Positions 25,512 through 34,434 of a stretch of 64,000 nucleotides of DNA are shown here, in pieces (within the stretch, counting starts at the first letter, position 1; each line of letters opens with the position of its first letter). Position numbers and translations under genes: made by a program. The notes below the pieces were generated by a model. It did no database searches, had not been told where the DNA came from, and saw nothing but the letters and a program-made list of their open reading frames with translations. Origin of the DNA: Marinomonas posidonica IVIA-Po-181 (GTDB taxonomy: Bacteria > Pseudomonadota > Gammaproteobacteria > Pseudomonadales > Marinomonadaceae); NCBI RefSeq assembly GCF_000214215.1, contig NC_015559.1:1847001-1911000 (forward strand), read 5' to 3'.

Positions 25512-26063
25512 TTACATGTCGTTTGACGTGGCGCTTTCTGTCTGATGCATGTCTTTGATGAAGGTTAAACAGGAATGGCATTGCTTGCAAATGTATTCAA
25601 CCCCCTTTTGGGCACGCGAATGACGCCGCTTGGTAAATTCATGCTGACGACAAGTACAAGCGTATAGGTAGCTGTTTTTGGTTGGGGGTAAGTCGAATGT
25701 GTGGGTTCGGTTAGGAGAAAGCTGATACACCTTTTTCATAACGGCTTGCCATTCTTTACCATGCGGGCGAACTGAAGTGCCGTAAATTTGATAGACGATA
25801 ATATGTGCCACTTCATGAGGAACGACCGTGTTTAAAAATTCAACTGGGTCTTGTTGATACATAAAATGGTTAAATCTAAGTTCATTTTTCTGTAAATGAG
25901 CGGTGCCAGCGGCTCGCCCTTTTTGTTTGAAATTACAATGAGAAGGTTGGAATTTATGATTGAAAAACGTTTCAGCAAGCTCAAAGCAGAGCTCAACCTG
26001 GTGTTGCAGCTCAAGGATTTCTAAGTCTATGCTCGTATTGGTATTCATACAATCAAACATCAA
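25512..26063 (-). CDS. sprT: SprT-family zinc metallopeptidase-like protein
   Basis: 183 residues (E. coli SprT 165). It contains the SprT-like domain with the metal-binding HEVAHIIVYQIYG (HExxH) near residue 85, and a C-terminal zinc ribbon with Cys pairs (YACTCRQH, then YICKQCHSC). The start is either 26063 or an internal ATG at 26048 (MNTNTSID). Neither has a clear SD, and recQ ends eight bases before, so translation may be coupled. SprT relatives (Spartan) remove DNA-protein crosslinks in eukaryotes, but the bacterial role is unresolved. Its place next to recQ is consistent with DNA repair. Confidence 0.88.
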   Translation of the reverse strand: MMFDCMNTNTSIDLEILELQHQVELCFELAETFFNHKFQPSHCNFKQKGRAAGTAHLQKNELRFNHFMYQQDPVEFLNTVVPHEVAHIIVYQIYGTSVRPHGKEWQAVMKKVYQLSPNRTHTFDLPPTKNSYLYACTCRQHEFTKRRHSRAQKGVEYICKQCHSCLTFIKDMHQTESATSNDM

Positions 26064-26071
26064 GAAAGTGG

Positions 26072-27820
26072 TTAGTTAATGCTTTTTTCATGCAAAAGGC
26101 TTAAAAGAGAATCTGAGAACCGACTGACTTCGTCAATTGAAATACCCGACAAACGACTAAGTGAGGCAGCTGTTGTCGGTTTATGCTGACAGATTTTTCG
26201 TAATTGTCCATCTGTCATATTAATTTCTTGTTGGTTGTACAGCCAAGTTTTTACTTTGTGCCAATTAGCATGATCTTTCATCAATTCTTCTTCCGTCATC
26301 CTTGGGTAATAATGGTCGTTTGCTAGAATGACTTGACTTTGTCCCTTTAGTACTTGGCGGGCTTTTTCATTCAACTGGATAAGGAAAGAGTGGTTTCCTA
26401 CTAGCTGAATGTATTCAAACGCCAAAAGGTGTCTAATAACGGTTTTCCATTGAGCTTCTGTTAGCTCCTTACCCTTTCCAAATAATGGCAATTTCTCAGC
26501 TTGAATGCTGGAGGTTGTTTTGGTTCTTTTGCCGAGCAAAATTTGAATGAGAGTAGAGAAAGCTTGAGTGCCTTTGGTGTAATAGATTAAGGACAAGAGT
26601 TTCTGGCTGGCAATAGTGGCATTATGTTCTGCCTGCTTACTAATACAGCGATCACAAATGCCACATGGTGTCGATATCTCATCAAAATGCGCCAATAAAC
26701 TGAGTTTACGACATTGCCGATTTTCCAATATCTGAAATAAGCGCGTGAGTTTTGCTAATTCCACTCGCGCTTGCTCAGGCGTATCGCTCACCAGTTGTTG
26801 GGCTTTTAACATATCTTGCAACCCATACAAGAGCAGTGCTTTCGCTGGCTCATTATCACGACCTGCACGACCTATTTCCTGGTAATAGGCTTCAGGAGTG
26901 TTAGGAATATCCATATGAATCACGAAACGTATTTGAGGTAAATCAATTCCCATGCCGTATGCGGTTGTGGCGACCATAATGGTGCCTGTTTCTCGAGAGA
27001 ATGTGGCATGGTTTCGTTGTTTGTCTTCATCTTTCATCGCAGCATGATAGGTTAAGCTATTGAAGCCTAGATGGCTTAGCCAAGCGCACAATTCTTCTGT
27101 TTTATTACGTGATCGGCAATAAATAATACCGGATTGACCAGAGACTTCATGATGAAGAAAATACAATATCTGTTGCTTGGCTTGTTTTTTCTGGGCAATT
27201 TGAATTTGGATGTTGGGTCGATCAATGCTGCCCTTAATCAAGTCCGCGTTTGGAATGCCTAATGAGGTTTGAATGCCTGCTAGAGTCTGTTTGTCAGCAC
27301 TTCCTGTTAGCGCAATGATTGGAATAGTCGGAAAAGATTGCTTAACTTTCCCAAGTTGGCTGTATTCGGGGCGGAAATCCCCTCCCCATTGCGCAATGCA
27401 ATGGGCTTCGTCAATGGCGAACAGAGCAATATCAACACTTTGCAAAAAGCCCATTACTGATGGTTGGATCAGCTTTTCAGGCGACAAATATAAAAATTCG
27501 ATGCGATCATGGCGAATGGACCAAACTAAATCATCTTGCTCACCTGGATTTAAAGTGGAGTTGAGAAATTTGGCATGAATGTCTTTTGCATTCAATTGAT
27601 CTACTTGCTGAGTCATTAGAGAGATCAGTGGACTGATAATCACAGCGACACCATGACGAATTAAACCGACTGATTGGTATATGAGCGATTTTCCACCACC
27701 GGTTGGTGCCGCAAGGACAACATCCTGCCCTGCTGATAAAGCGTCGATCGCTTCTTCTTGGAGAGGTCTATAATCTGAGTAACCTAAGCGCTTAAGAGCC
27801 TGTCGTTTTTTCAAAGTCAT
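26072..27820 (-). CDS. recQ: RecQ-family ATP-dependent DNA helicase with altered aromatic-rich loop
   Basis: 582 residues. A 3'-5' SF2 helicase acting in recombination and replication repair. Walker A is APTGGGKSL near residue 39 and the DEAH box is IDEAHCI near 138. The motif VI region is YYQEIGRAGRD, and four zinc cysteines occur in CRKL...CGICDRC near 350-375. The aromatic-rich loop reads AQWGGDFRPEY where E. coli has SQWGHDFRPEY, so His156 is Gly. The C-terminus carries a short divergent HRDC-like region. Codons confirm the residue. It could be a RecQ paralogue instead of the housekeeping copy. sprT follows directly. Confidence 0.88.
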   Translation of the reverse strand: MTLKKRQALKRLGYSDYRPLQEEAIDALSAGQDVVLAAPTGGGKSLIYQSVGLIRHGVAVIISPLISLMTQQVDQLNAKDIHAKFLNSTLNPGEQDDLVWSIRHDRIEFLYLSPEKLIQPSVMGFLQSVDIALFAIDEAHCIAQWGGDFRPEYSQLGKVKQSFPTIPIIALTGSADKQTLAGIQTSLGIPNADLIKGSIDRPNIQIQIAQKKQAKQQILYFLHHEVSGQSGIIYCRSRNKTEELCAWLSHLGFNSLTYHAAMKDEDKQRNHATFSRETGTIMVATTAYGMGIDLPQIRFVIHMDIPNTPEAYYQEIGRAGRDNEPAKALLLYGLQDMLKAQQLVSDTPEQARVELAKLTRLFQILENRQCRKLSLLAHFDEISTPCGICDRCISKQAEHNATIASQKLLSLIYYTKGTQAFSTLIQILLGKRTKTTSSIQAEKLPLFGKGKELTEAQWKTVIRHLLAFEYIQLVGNHSFLIQLNEKARQVLKGQSQVILANDHYYPRMTEEELMKDHANWHKVKTWLYNQQEINMTDGQLRKICQHKPTTAASLSRLSGISIDEVSRFSDSLLSLLHEKSIN

Positions 27821-27916
27821 AAGACAATTATCTCTGATTTACGAGGCTTCTGCATCGATTTTTCTGGGTCTTTTCGCTAGAATCACAGTCTAAATTAACA
27901 TTAGGAATTTAAATAC

Positions 27917-28552
27917 ATGGCACACCAACCTCTTGATGATCTGGAACTAGAAACATTAGAAGATTTTTTAGATTCAGACCAGGTTCACGAAGAATGTCAA
28001 AACTTTGTGATGGCTCATGGTTTTTTAACCGCTTTGGCCATTTGCCCTAAACCGATTTCCGTATCAGACTGGCTGCCTGTTGTATTTGAAGAAGCACCTA
28101 AGTATGAAAACGAAAAGCAAGAAAAGCAAATTACACAGTATCTGACTCGCTTATTCACCGATATTCAAAAAGAACTTGAATCTGAAGAGGGCTTCTTACT
28201 GCCTTGTGACATTGAAATGGGGACCTCCGCTGAGGAGCTAAGTGAGCTTCAAGAATGGGCGACCGGTTTCATGGAAGGTGTTTTCATGACGGAAGTTCAG
28301 TGGTTTGAATCTGAAAAAGAAGAGATTGTGGCCGAGTTACTTTTGCCAGTGATGGTGGCGTCTGATCTGTTTGATGATAAAGAAGTGCTCGAAATTCGTG
28401 CCAGTGACAAACTTACCGCGTCTTGCATCGCCCAAATTCCTGAAGTGGTAACGGACCTATTTTTGGTGCTTAGAACCGAACCAGAAAAGAAACCAATGCC
28501 TAAAAAAACGCCTAATAAAGGCAGTAATCATAAAAAGAAAAAAGCCAAATAA
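27917..28552 (+). CDS. YecA/UPF0149-family protein
   Basis: 211 residues. The family signature (LDDLELETLEDFL near the start, then CQNFVMAHGFLTAL and the EWATGFMEGVF block near 115) is plain. There is no SEC-C zinc motif at the end; instead a Lys-rich tail follows. Function is unknown. It is divergent from recQ and convergent with the response-regulator phosphatase, with a shared terminator directly overlapping its stop. Confidence 0.85.
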   Translation: MAHQPLDDLELETLEDFLDSDQVHEECQNFVMAHGFLTALAICPKPISVSDWLPVVFEEAPKYENEKQEKQITQYLTRLFTDIQKELESEEGFLLPCDIEMGTSAEELSELQEWATGFMEGVFMTEVQWFESEKEEIVAELLLPVMVASDLFDDKEVLEIRASDKLTASCIAQIPEVVTDLFLVLRTEPEKKPMPKKTPNKGSNHKKKKAK

Positions 28553-28567
28553 GTTATTTGGCTTTTT
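28539..28567. terminator. Terminator shared by convergent yecA-family and RR/PP2C genes
   Basis: AAAAAGCCAAATAA / TTATTTGGCTTTTT, a 14-bp inverted repeat with A and T runs, overlapping the stop codons of both convergent genes. Confidence 0.85.
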
Positions 28568-29708
28568 AATGTGTGCGCAGTGCAACTAGTGTGATGTCAT
28601 CGAGTTGTACTGCGTCTCCTAAATACTCTTCTAATTCCTGCTCCGTTTTTGTTTGTGCGCTCATGAGATTTTCATCTGCATATGACATCTTAATGAGCGA
28701 TTTCACCTGGTCTTCACCGTACATATTTCCTTCAGCATTTTTTAATTCCAGCACACCATCTGATAAAATAACTAAGGTGTCGCCCGTTTTTAAATGATCA
28801 CGCTCTAAGCTTGAATCAAACTCATGAGTCGATTGTACCCCTAACGGCATATGACGAGATTGCAAACAATCCAATTTGCCTGACGAACGGCGAATCATGG
28901 CATCAGGCATACCACCGCCCCAATAACTGAAATGACCATCCGGTAACAACAAAATTAAATAACCTGCACAAAACATGTAATCAGGCAGAATACTGTTTAA
29001 GGTTTTATTAATTCTTATTGCTAACTCGCTTAGGCTTGTTAGGTCATCTACCGCATCGAAAAAGGTTTGCATGACGGGCAAGGCCCCAATCGATGCTGGT
29101 AAACCATGTCCGGTAAAATCGCCGACAAAAACCAATCTAGCACCATCTGCACGGGTTTTAACCAGAGCTAGATCACCATTAAAACTGGCAGCCGCAATAC
29201 GTGTTATGACGACTTGGTCAGAGTTTTTCTCGCTTCTGGTCTGGATATGATCAAGCACCTGATGAGCCATTTCATGCTCGCGTTCAATCATGGTTTGAAA
29301 GAAAGTCAGTGCTTTATTTTTCTTATACATCTCTTTCACCAAAGCGACGTGACGCATATGGGTCTTAAGACGAATATTGAAAAGCATTTCATCAAATGGC
29401 TTTGGAAGGAAATCGTCCGCACCTGAATGGAAGCATCGATCCATTACTGAATCAGACGTATACGAGGCAAGAAAAAGCATAGGAACAAAACGTTTACCGC
29501 TTAGGTTCTTAAGTTTTTTCACCAAATCGAGACCATTACCACCTTTAATGATGACGTCCAATGTCACAATATCTGGCACAAAGTCTTTAAAGGCTTCAAT
29601 GGCTTCATCGTATGAGGCCACCGTTTTAACATTAAGCCCTTCTCTTTCTGCGCAAAGTGTCAGGATGTCTCGGTAGACAGGCTCGCTATCTATGCATAAT
29701 AATTTCAT
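28566..29708 (-). CDS. Response regulator fused to PP2C-type (SpoIIE/RsbU) serine phosphatase
   Basis: 380 residues. Residues 1-120 form a REC domain (phospho-acceptor Asp51 in DIVTLDVI, LPKPF near 103). A coiled linker follows (residues ~125-165), then a SpoIIE-type phosphatase with metal-binding FVGDFTGHGLPASI, ILSDGVLE and LDDITLVAL. By analogy to RsbU and HsbR, phosphorylated REC should switch on dephosphorylation of a STAS partner. The STAS gene lies eight bases upstream, which supports the pairing. Unlike HsbR there is no C-terminal kinase domain, and no separate RsbW-like kinase is in the window. Last gene of the minus-strand run beginning with cbiX. Confidence 0.92.
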   Translation of the reverse strand: MKLLCIDSEPVYRDILTLCAEREGLNVKTVASYDEAIEAFKDFVPDIVTLDVIIKGGNGLDLVKKLKNLSGKRFVPMLFLASYTSDSVMDRCFHSGADDFLPKPFDEMLFNIRLKTHMRHVALVKEMYKKNKALTFFQTMIEREHEMAHQVLDHIQTRSEKNSDQVVITRIAAASFNGDLALVKTRADGARLVFVGDFTGHGLPASIGALPVMQTFFDAVDDLTSLSELAIRINKTLNSILPDYMFCAGYLILLLPDGHFSYWGGGMPDAMIRRSSGKLDCLQSRHMPLGVQSTHEFDSSLERDHLKTGDTLVILSDGVLELKNAEGNMYGEDQVKSLIKMSYADENLMSAQTKTEQELEEYLGDAVQLDDITLVALRTH

Positions 29709-29716
29709 TCTTCTCT

Positions 29717-30019
29717 TTATATAATATTAAAGCGCTTATCAAAGCGAGAAATCATTAGGATGTTCTTGATAAAGGCATTTGCCCCTTTCAGATCAATTTC
29801 CTGTTCAGCAGGAATGGCATTGCGCATACTCAACAACATGCCCAGAGCCGCACTGTCCAAATACTCAACAGAAGACATATCAATAATGTAGCGATCAAAT
29901 GTTTTGTCCAAGTCAGTATAAGCAGCTCGAAAGTCATTAAACAAGGAAAAATCGAAACTGCCCATTAAGCTGATAGTGACTGTGTTGCTTTTGTCATCAT
30001 GGTTTACAGTAATACTCAT
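29717..30019 (-). CDS. STAS-domain anti-sigma factor antagonist (HsbA/RsbV-like)
   Basis: 100 residues, a single STAS domain. The phosphorylatable serine is Ser56 in VEYLDSAALGML, the same number as in Pseudomonas HsbA and equivalent to that in RsbV/SpoIIAA. Phosphorylation state would control binding to an anti-sigma or other target. The PP2C regulator gene starts eight bases downstream, and bolA ends 24 bases upstream. No matching serine kinase or sigma factor is seen here. Confidence 0.9.
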   Translation of the reverse strand: MSITVNHDDKSNTVTISLMGSFDFSLFNDFRAAYTDLDKTFDRYIIDMSSVEYLDSAALGMLLSMRNAIPAEQEIDLKGANAFIKNILMISRFDKRFNII

Positions 30020-30043
30020 ACAGTTTGAGACAGGCTAACCAGC

Positions 30044-30349
30044 CTACTCTCCTCCGTGGCACTTAGGTGATAAAGGGGCGGATTGCTCACGATCCTGCCA
30101 TTCATCCAATGTATAAAGATGCATAGCAAGAGCATGAATGTGCTGCATTTCTTCTTGTAAGCTGGCGTATATCAGCTGATGTCTTTGAACGAGTCTTTTG
30201 CCGATAAAATCATTTGAAATCATCACTAATTTAAAGTGAGATTCACTGCCAACTGGCACATTATGCATATGGCTTTCGTTTTCCAGTATCAGGTGATGAA
30301 CATCAAGTGACTCTAGTAAACGTTGATGTATTTGCTGCTGAATTATCAT
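30044..30349 (-). CDS. bolA: BolA-family protein
   Basis: 101 residues. The BolA fold signature appears as LESLDVHHLILENESHMHNVP, then SHFKLVMISNDFIGKRLVQRHQLIYASL with the VQRHQLIY motif. BolA proteins partner monothiol glutaredoxins in Fe-S handling and act as morphology regulators. The C-terminal HALAMHLYTLDEW completes the family core, with a tail containing Cys-His. It begins 11 bases after mksB, unusual company compared with the E. coli location near tig-clpP. Confidence 0.93.
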   Translation of the reverse strand: MIIQQQIHQRLLESLDVHHLILENESHMHNVPVGSESHFKLVMISNDFIGKRLVQRHQLIYASLQEEMQHIHALAMHLYTLDEWQDREQSAPLSPKCHGGE

Positions 30350-30360
30350 GTTTCTCTCGA

Positions 30361-33300
30361 TTAAGCGGATGTTAATAAACTTTCAGTTTGACCGTTCAAT
30401 AACACTTGGCCTTTTTCTTTTGGATAAGCAACATCAATAGAGACAGCACCACCTTCTCGCCAAACGCTGATAATGGTATCCATGTTAGCCGCCATGACGG
30501 CTCGCTTATCATCAGGTGCCGCGGCGATTACTTGTAAGCCTATGTCTTTCATAAAGCCCATACAAGTGGATGTTTTTACCATATCAATCTTATTGAAGGC
30601 TTCATCAAACATGGCCAAGGAGAAGCCGCCAACGATATCCCCATCCATGGTTTCATGTAAGCGATACGTGGTAGAAAGCGCAGCCGCTATTGCCAAATAA
30701 AATGGAATTTGGTGTTCCCCACCAGACCCCGTCTGAATACGTTGACTCAAGGTGGTTTTCTTATTGCCATCGCTGTCTAGTATGTCGACTTCAAAGTTGT
30801 AGAACTTACGGTAATCAGCAAGGTCTTGTTGCTTCTCTTCGTCAGAAATCAATTCTTGGATGGCCTCAATAGCACGAGCATGCTCTGGGTCATTGCCCAT
30901 TTGAGGGTCAAATAAACCACCAACATTCGCTTGATCTTGTGCACTAAAGCGTTCCACTAAATCCAAAATGTCTTTCATGTCGCCATTTGGGTAATAGCGG
31001 AATTGATAGATTTCTTGGTTGAATGGGCGACGTTTCAAACTGTGATTCAATTCACGGATGATGTGCGCCACTTGATCTAGGGAGTCTTTGAGTTTTGATA
31101 CATAGTCAGAGCGGAAGGTTTCTTCGGCTTCACGACGAGCAATCTCAGCGCGTTTAGCGTATTTAGCCAGCTCAGTTTCACTCAAAATGTCAATTTGGTA
31201 AGAAACGTAATGCTCAAATTCTTCAAATTTCGACTCGAGGTAATCCAATTGGGTATCATTGTCTAGATTCGCTTGATGGTATTTGGCATAGTGATCAGCG
31301 ACTTCTTTACGAACTTTCTGATCGAAGCTACGAGCTTTTTCACTGGCTTTGTCCGCTCGACTAATGGCTTCCTTATAAATGGCCGCGCCATGGACCATAC
31401 TACTTTCCAGTAATGAATATCGCTCACTGGCAAACTCTGCGTCGTATTTTGGATTGGAAGTCAAACGTGTACGTTCTTCATCCAGTGCGGATAAGGCAGA
31501 ACTCAGTTGCGTTTTTTGTGTATTGAGAGCACCAAATTGCTCTGCAATCTGTTGACGTTCACGATCTAGCTTCTTCTGCTCTAACTCAACATTTGCCACA
31601 CGAGTCTTGAGCTCTTCAATGCGTTCTTGTAGATCGGTATCATCATGTTGTTGTAACTGAGTGATCTCGGCGTTGACCGATTCCAGTTCTTGAACCAAGC
31701 GAGTCACCGCATGGCTGGCGTTACCCAATGTCTCAACATCAAACTGATTGTTGGCAATAACCCGGCTAAGCAAAGCATCAGCTTGCTCAAGACGCTGATC
31801 TGATGTCAACAAACTGGCCAGTTCTGCACTAAGCGTTTTCAGCTGCTGCTCACGGGATTCGCGCATGCCTTCAGTGTTAATGCCAACCATCATATGAGGC
31901 ACAGAACGAATGGTTGAAATGGTTCCCGATAGCTTTAACATGCCATCGGCGGTCATTGCACTGTCTTCTCTTAACAGCTCTCGTTCAGTTTCTACGGGCT
32001 TAATGCCACCCAGTCGACGATTCAAATACGCTTGCGCATGATCATTATTACAACGAATAAAGCGCAATGCAGATTGACGATCACCTCGGCTTAACCATAA
32101 TCTTGTTTGAGTCGTATCAACCACTCGACATCCCATTAATTGACGTCGATGGGCGCGGAAGATACGAATGGCCTCTTCTGCATCTTCAGGCTCAACAATC
32201 AGGGCTTCTCGTTGTGCACCTAAATAGCCTTCAATAGCATCTTGCCATTTGCGCTCGGTAACCTCAGCCAAATGGCTTAAAGGCGTTGCCGTGATATTGG
32301 CGTCTTTTAATAAGGCAATGAGTCGTTTGGTATTTTGTGACAGCGGACTGACGCCGCCTTTTAATGATGACACATCGGACTCAAGTTGTTTGCATTCATC
32401 TTTTAGATTCAAGATGCTGCGGTTTAGCTCTGATCGCTGTCCAAACAATAGTGATTTTTCTTTGTCCAACGCGGCATTCAACGAGGACAGTTTCTGAGTC
32501 AAAGGTTTTAAATTGCCATCAATGCGGCCATCTTCACTAATCACGGTTTGCAGTGATGATAATTCTTGAGCCAGCTCAATCGACTCTTTCGATAACACTT
32601 CCGTGAAGCCATCCAGTGCTTTTAAGAGCACGGCCATTTGACGTAATTGCAAAATGGCTTTTTGGTCTTGTTGACCTTGTAGCTCAATCAACTTTTTATT
32701 TTGTTCAAGCTGTTGAAGTTTTAAACCAACGTCTGAATGCTCATATTGCTGCTCTAGTCGTAAAAGTTGTCCTTGAAGCTGCTTTAACAAACTTGATTGA
32801 GTCGCTAGTTCTTCTTCAATTTCCTCTTCACGCTCTTTTTGCAAATCGTATTGATCTTGAATGTCATCTTGTTTACTGCCCAGTTCATCAAAACGCGCTT
32901 CTGTCGCAATCCATTGGTAATTAATGGCATTTTGATCGTGCTGATGTTTTTTCTCACAATCTTGTTGGATGATTTTAAGGTCATCAATACGTTTAGAAAC
33001 TTCCAGAGTTTTGGCTTCTAACTGGCGATATTCGTTCAGAGATTTTTGGTAAGCGCCAACTTGTAATGGCGCTTCAGTCAAAACAAAGTCTTGTACAAAC
33101 CGAGTGGGTGACGCAATAGGAACGAATTTTAGTGCGTTCTTGAAGTTCTTCAAAAAGCCATCAATGGTAATGAGCTGATCAGAACTTGGACTCAATTCTT
33201 CTAAGTAACGGTTAATATATTGAGTGGCAGAAGCACTGCCGGACTTGATAAAAGGATCTAGGCAGATTTTTTTGAAGCTTTCTCGAACTTCTATCCAAGG

Positions 33301-33777
33301 CTTGGCTTTGTAGCTCTTACCTTCCATTGCATCAATGAAGTCTGATTTACGTGCACCAAAATTAGGTAAGACAAAACGCCCTAATACGTCTTCTTCCGGC
33401 GACGCCAGAGAGGCACTTAAAGTGAGCCCGACAGTTGACTCTTTTCCTGTGACACTGTCTTCAAACACTAAGGCAAGGTAACAGGTGGCATCTTGTCTTG
33501 GCTCTGTTCCAAATACTTTTGCATTGGCTTGACCAGAATCGATCATCCCTAAAATGTAGGAACGAATACTACGACCACTCGCCTTTCCATCATTGGCACT
33601 GGCGTTGTAATTTAAGTGACGTTTACTGGCACCGGTCAACACAGTTTGAATGGCATCCAGTAATGACGATTTGCCTGATCCGGTTGGTCCAATAATGGCG
33701 GTATTACCGCGAATGTTGATTTCTTCTGCACCAAGTAGGTACCAATTTACTAATACAATACGATTTAACTTTTTCAT
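30361..33777 (-). CDS. mksB: SMC-like ATPase MksB of a MksFEB condensin
   Basis: 1138 residues. ATP-driven DNA-organising protein of the MukB-like MksBEF system. Walker A is GPTGSGKSSLLDAIQ near residue 30, followed by long coiled coils (roughly 260-490 and 640-900) around a hinge region near 500-620. The ABC signature is TGSGGEHQIP near 1015 and Walker B is LAMFDEAFNK near 1060. Length fits MksB/JetC rather than MukB (about 1480) or Smc. Kleisin mksF and mksE precede it in order. No TOPRIM nuclease (MksG/JetD) follows; bolA does. Therefore it looks like the chromosomal type, not the Wadjet anti-plasmid system. Confidence 0.93.
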   Translation of the reverse strand: MKKLNRIVLVNWYLLGAEEINIRGNTAIIGPTGSGKSSLLDAIQTVLTGASKRHLNYNASANDGKASGRSIRSYILGMIDSGQANAKVFGTEPRQDATCYLALVFEDSVTGKESTVGLTLSASLASPEEDVLGRFVLPNFGARKSDFIDAMEGKSYKAKPWIEVRESFKKICLDPFIKSGSASATQYINRYLEELSPSSDQLITIDGFLKNFKNALKFVPIASPTRFVQDFVLTEAPLQVGAYQKSLNEYRQLEAKTLEVSKRIDDLKIIQQDCEKKHQHDQNAINYQWIATEARFDELGSKQDDIQDQYDLQKEREEEIEEELATQSSLLKQLQGQLLRLEQQYEHSDVGLKLQQLEQNKKLIELQGQQDQKAILQLRQMAVLLKALDGFTEVLSKESIELAQELSSLQTVISEDGRIDGNLKPLTQKLSSLNAALDKEKSLLFGQRSELNRSILNLKDECKQLESDVSSLKGGVSPLSQNTKRLIALLKDANITATPLSHLAEVTERKWQDAIEGYLGAQREALIVEPEDAEEAIRIFRAHRRQLMGCRVVDTTQTRLWLSRGDRQSALRFIRCNNDHAQAYLNRRLGGIKPVETERELLREDSAMTADGMLKLSGTISTIRSVPHMMVGINTEGMRESREQQLKTLSAELASLLTSDQRLEQADALLSRVIANNQFDVETLGNASHAVTRLVQELESVNAEITQLQQHDDTDLQERIEELKTRVANVELEQKKLDRERQQIAEQFGALNTQKTQLSSALSALDEERTRLTSNPKYDAEFASERYSLLESSMVHGAAIYKEAISRADKASEKARSFDQKVRKEVADHYAKYHQANLDNDTQLDYLESKFEEFEHYVSYQIDILSETELAKYAKRAEIARREAEETFRSDYVSKLKDSLDQVAHIIRELNHSLKRRPFNQEIYQFRYYPNGDMKDILDLVERFSAQDQANVGGLFDPQMGNDPEHARAIEAIQELISDEEKQQDLADYRKFYNFEVDILDSDGNKKTTLSQRIQTGSGGEHQIPFYLAIAAALSTTYRLHETMDGDIVGGFSLAMFDEAFNKIDMVKTSTCMGFMKDIGLQVIAAAPDDKRAVMAANMDTIISVWREGGAVSIDVAYPKEKGQVLLNGQTESLLTSA

Positions 33778-33786
33778 TATCAGGCC

Positions 33787-34434
33787 CTAGTCTTGGTTCG
33801 TCTCAGAGGTGATTTCAACATCACTGTCGTCACTTTCTATATCGTCTTCATCTGGGTCTGTTCCATTGAAAGACTCTAATTGTCTTAAATAAGCTTCCGT
33901 GACAATCAGGCGTACCACAGGCGTAATATTGATGATCTGGTTTTTGCTGTCTTCTTCATAAGTTTTGCCACGGATGATCACCCCATGACGACTGAATAAA
34001 GATAAAATATCTTTAAAGCGAGTTTCACTTGGGATCTCTCGTTTTACCAAATGCACAAAGCGATCTAAAATAGTGTGGGTATTCGTAGCCACAAAACCGT
34101 TGTCCACTTCGAAATTTTCAATTTTCTCTTCGTATATTTGTCGTAGTACAAGCAAGAATAAAGTTTCGTCGGTTTTCAATCGAACAAAAGCTTCTCTCTG
34201 CACAGGTAAAACCCCTGCCAAACGTTCATTTTCATTAATGTAGAGTTTCATGCCAAGGGCATCAAATAAGCGATCAAAATATTCTTGATAAGATTCAAGT
34301 AATAAGTAGTGTTTGCGTTGGCCGTGTTTGTAAGCACTGGCAAATTGATTGGCAATGACATAATTCGCTGTCTGTTGGAACTCTTGTGCGTCCTTTCCTG
34401 ACTCTTCAACGACCTTTTTTAATTCTTTAAGCAT
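33787..34434 (-). CDS. mksE: MksE, accessory winged-helix subunit of condensin
   Basis: 215 residues. Small winged-helix-type protein of the MksE/JetB family (KITE-like), which binds the kleisin. The conserved features are the YVIANQFASAYKHGQ block and the LYINENERLAGVLPVQ wing near 80. A Asp/Glu-rich C-terminal tail (residues 195-215) is notable. Its ATG overlaps the mksF stop by one base (TAATG), giving coupling, and mksB follows nine bases later. Confidence 0.9.
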   Translation of the reverse strand: MLKELKKVVEESGKDAQEFQQTANYVIANQFASAYKHGQRKHYLLLESYQEYFDRLFDALGMKLYINENERLAGVLPVQREAFVRLKTDETLFLLVLRQIYEEKIENFEVDNGFVATNTHTILDRFVHLVKREIPSETRFKDILSLFSRHGVIIRGKTYEEDSKNQIINITPVVRLIVTEAYLRQLESFNGTDPDEDDIESDDSDVEITSETNQD

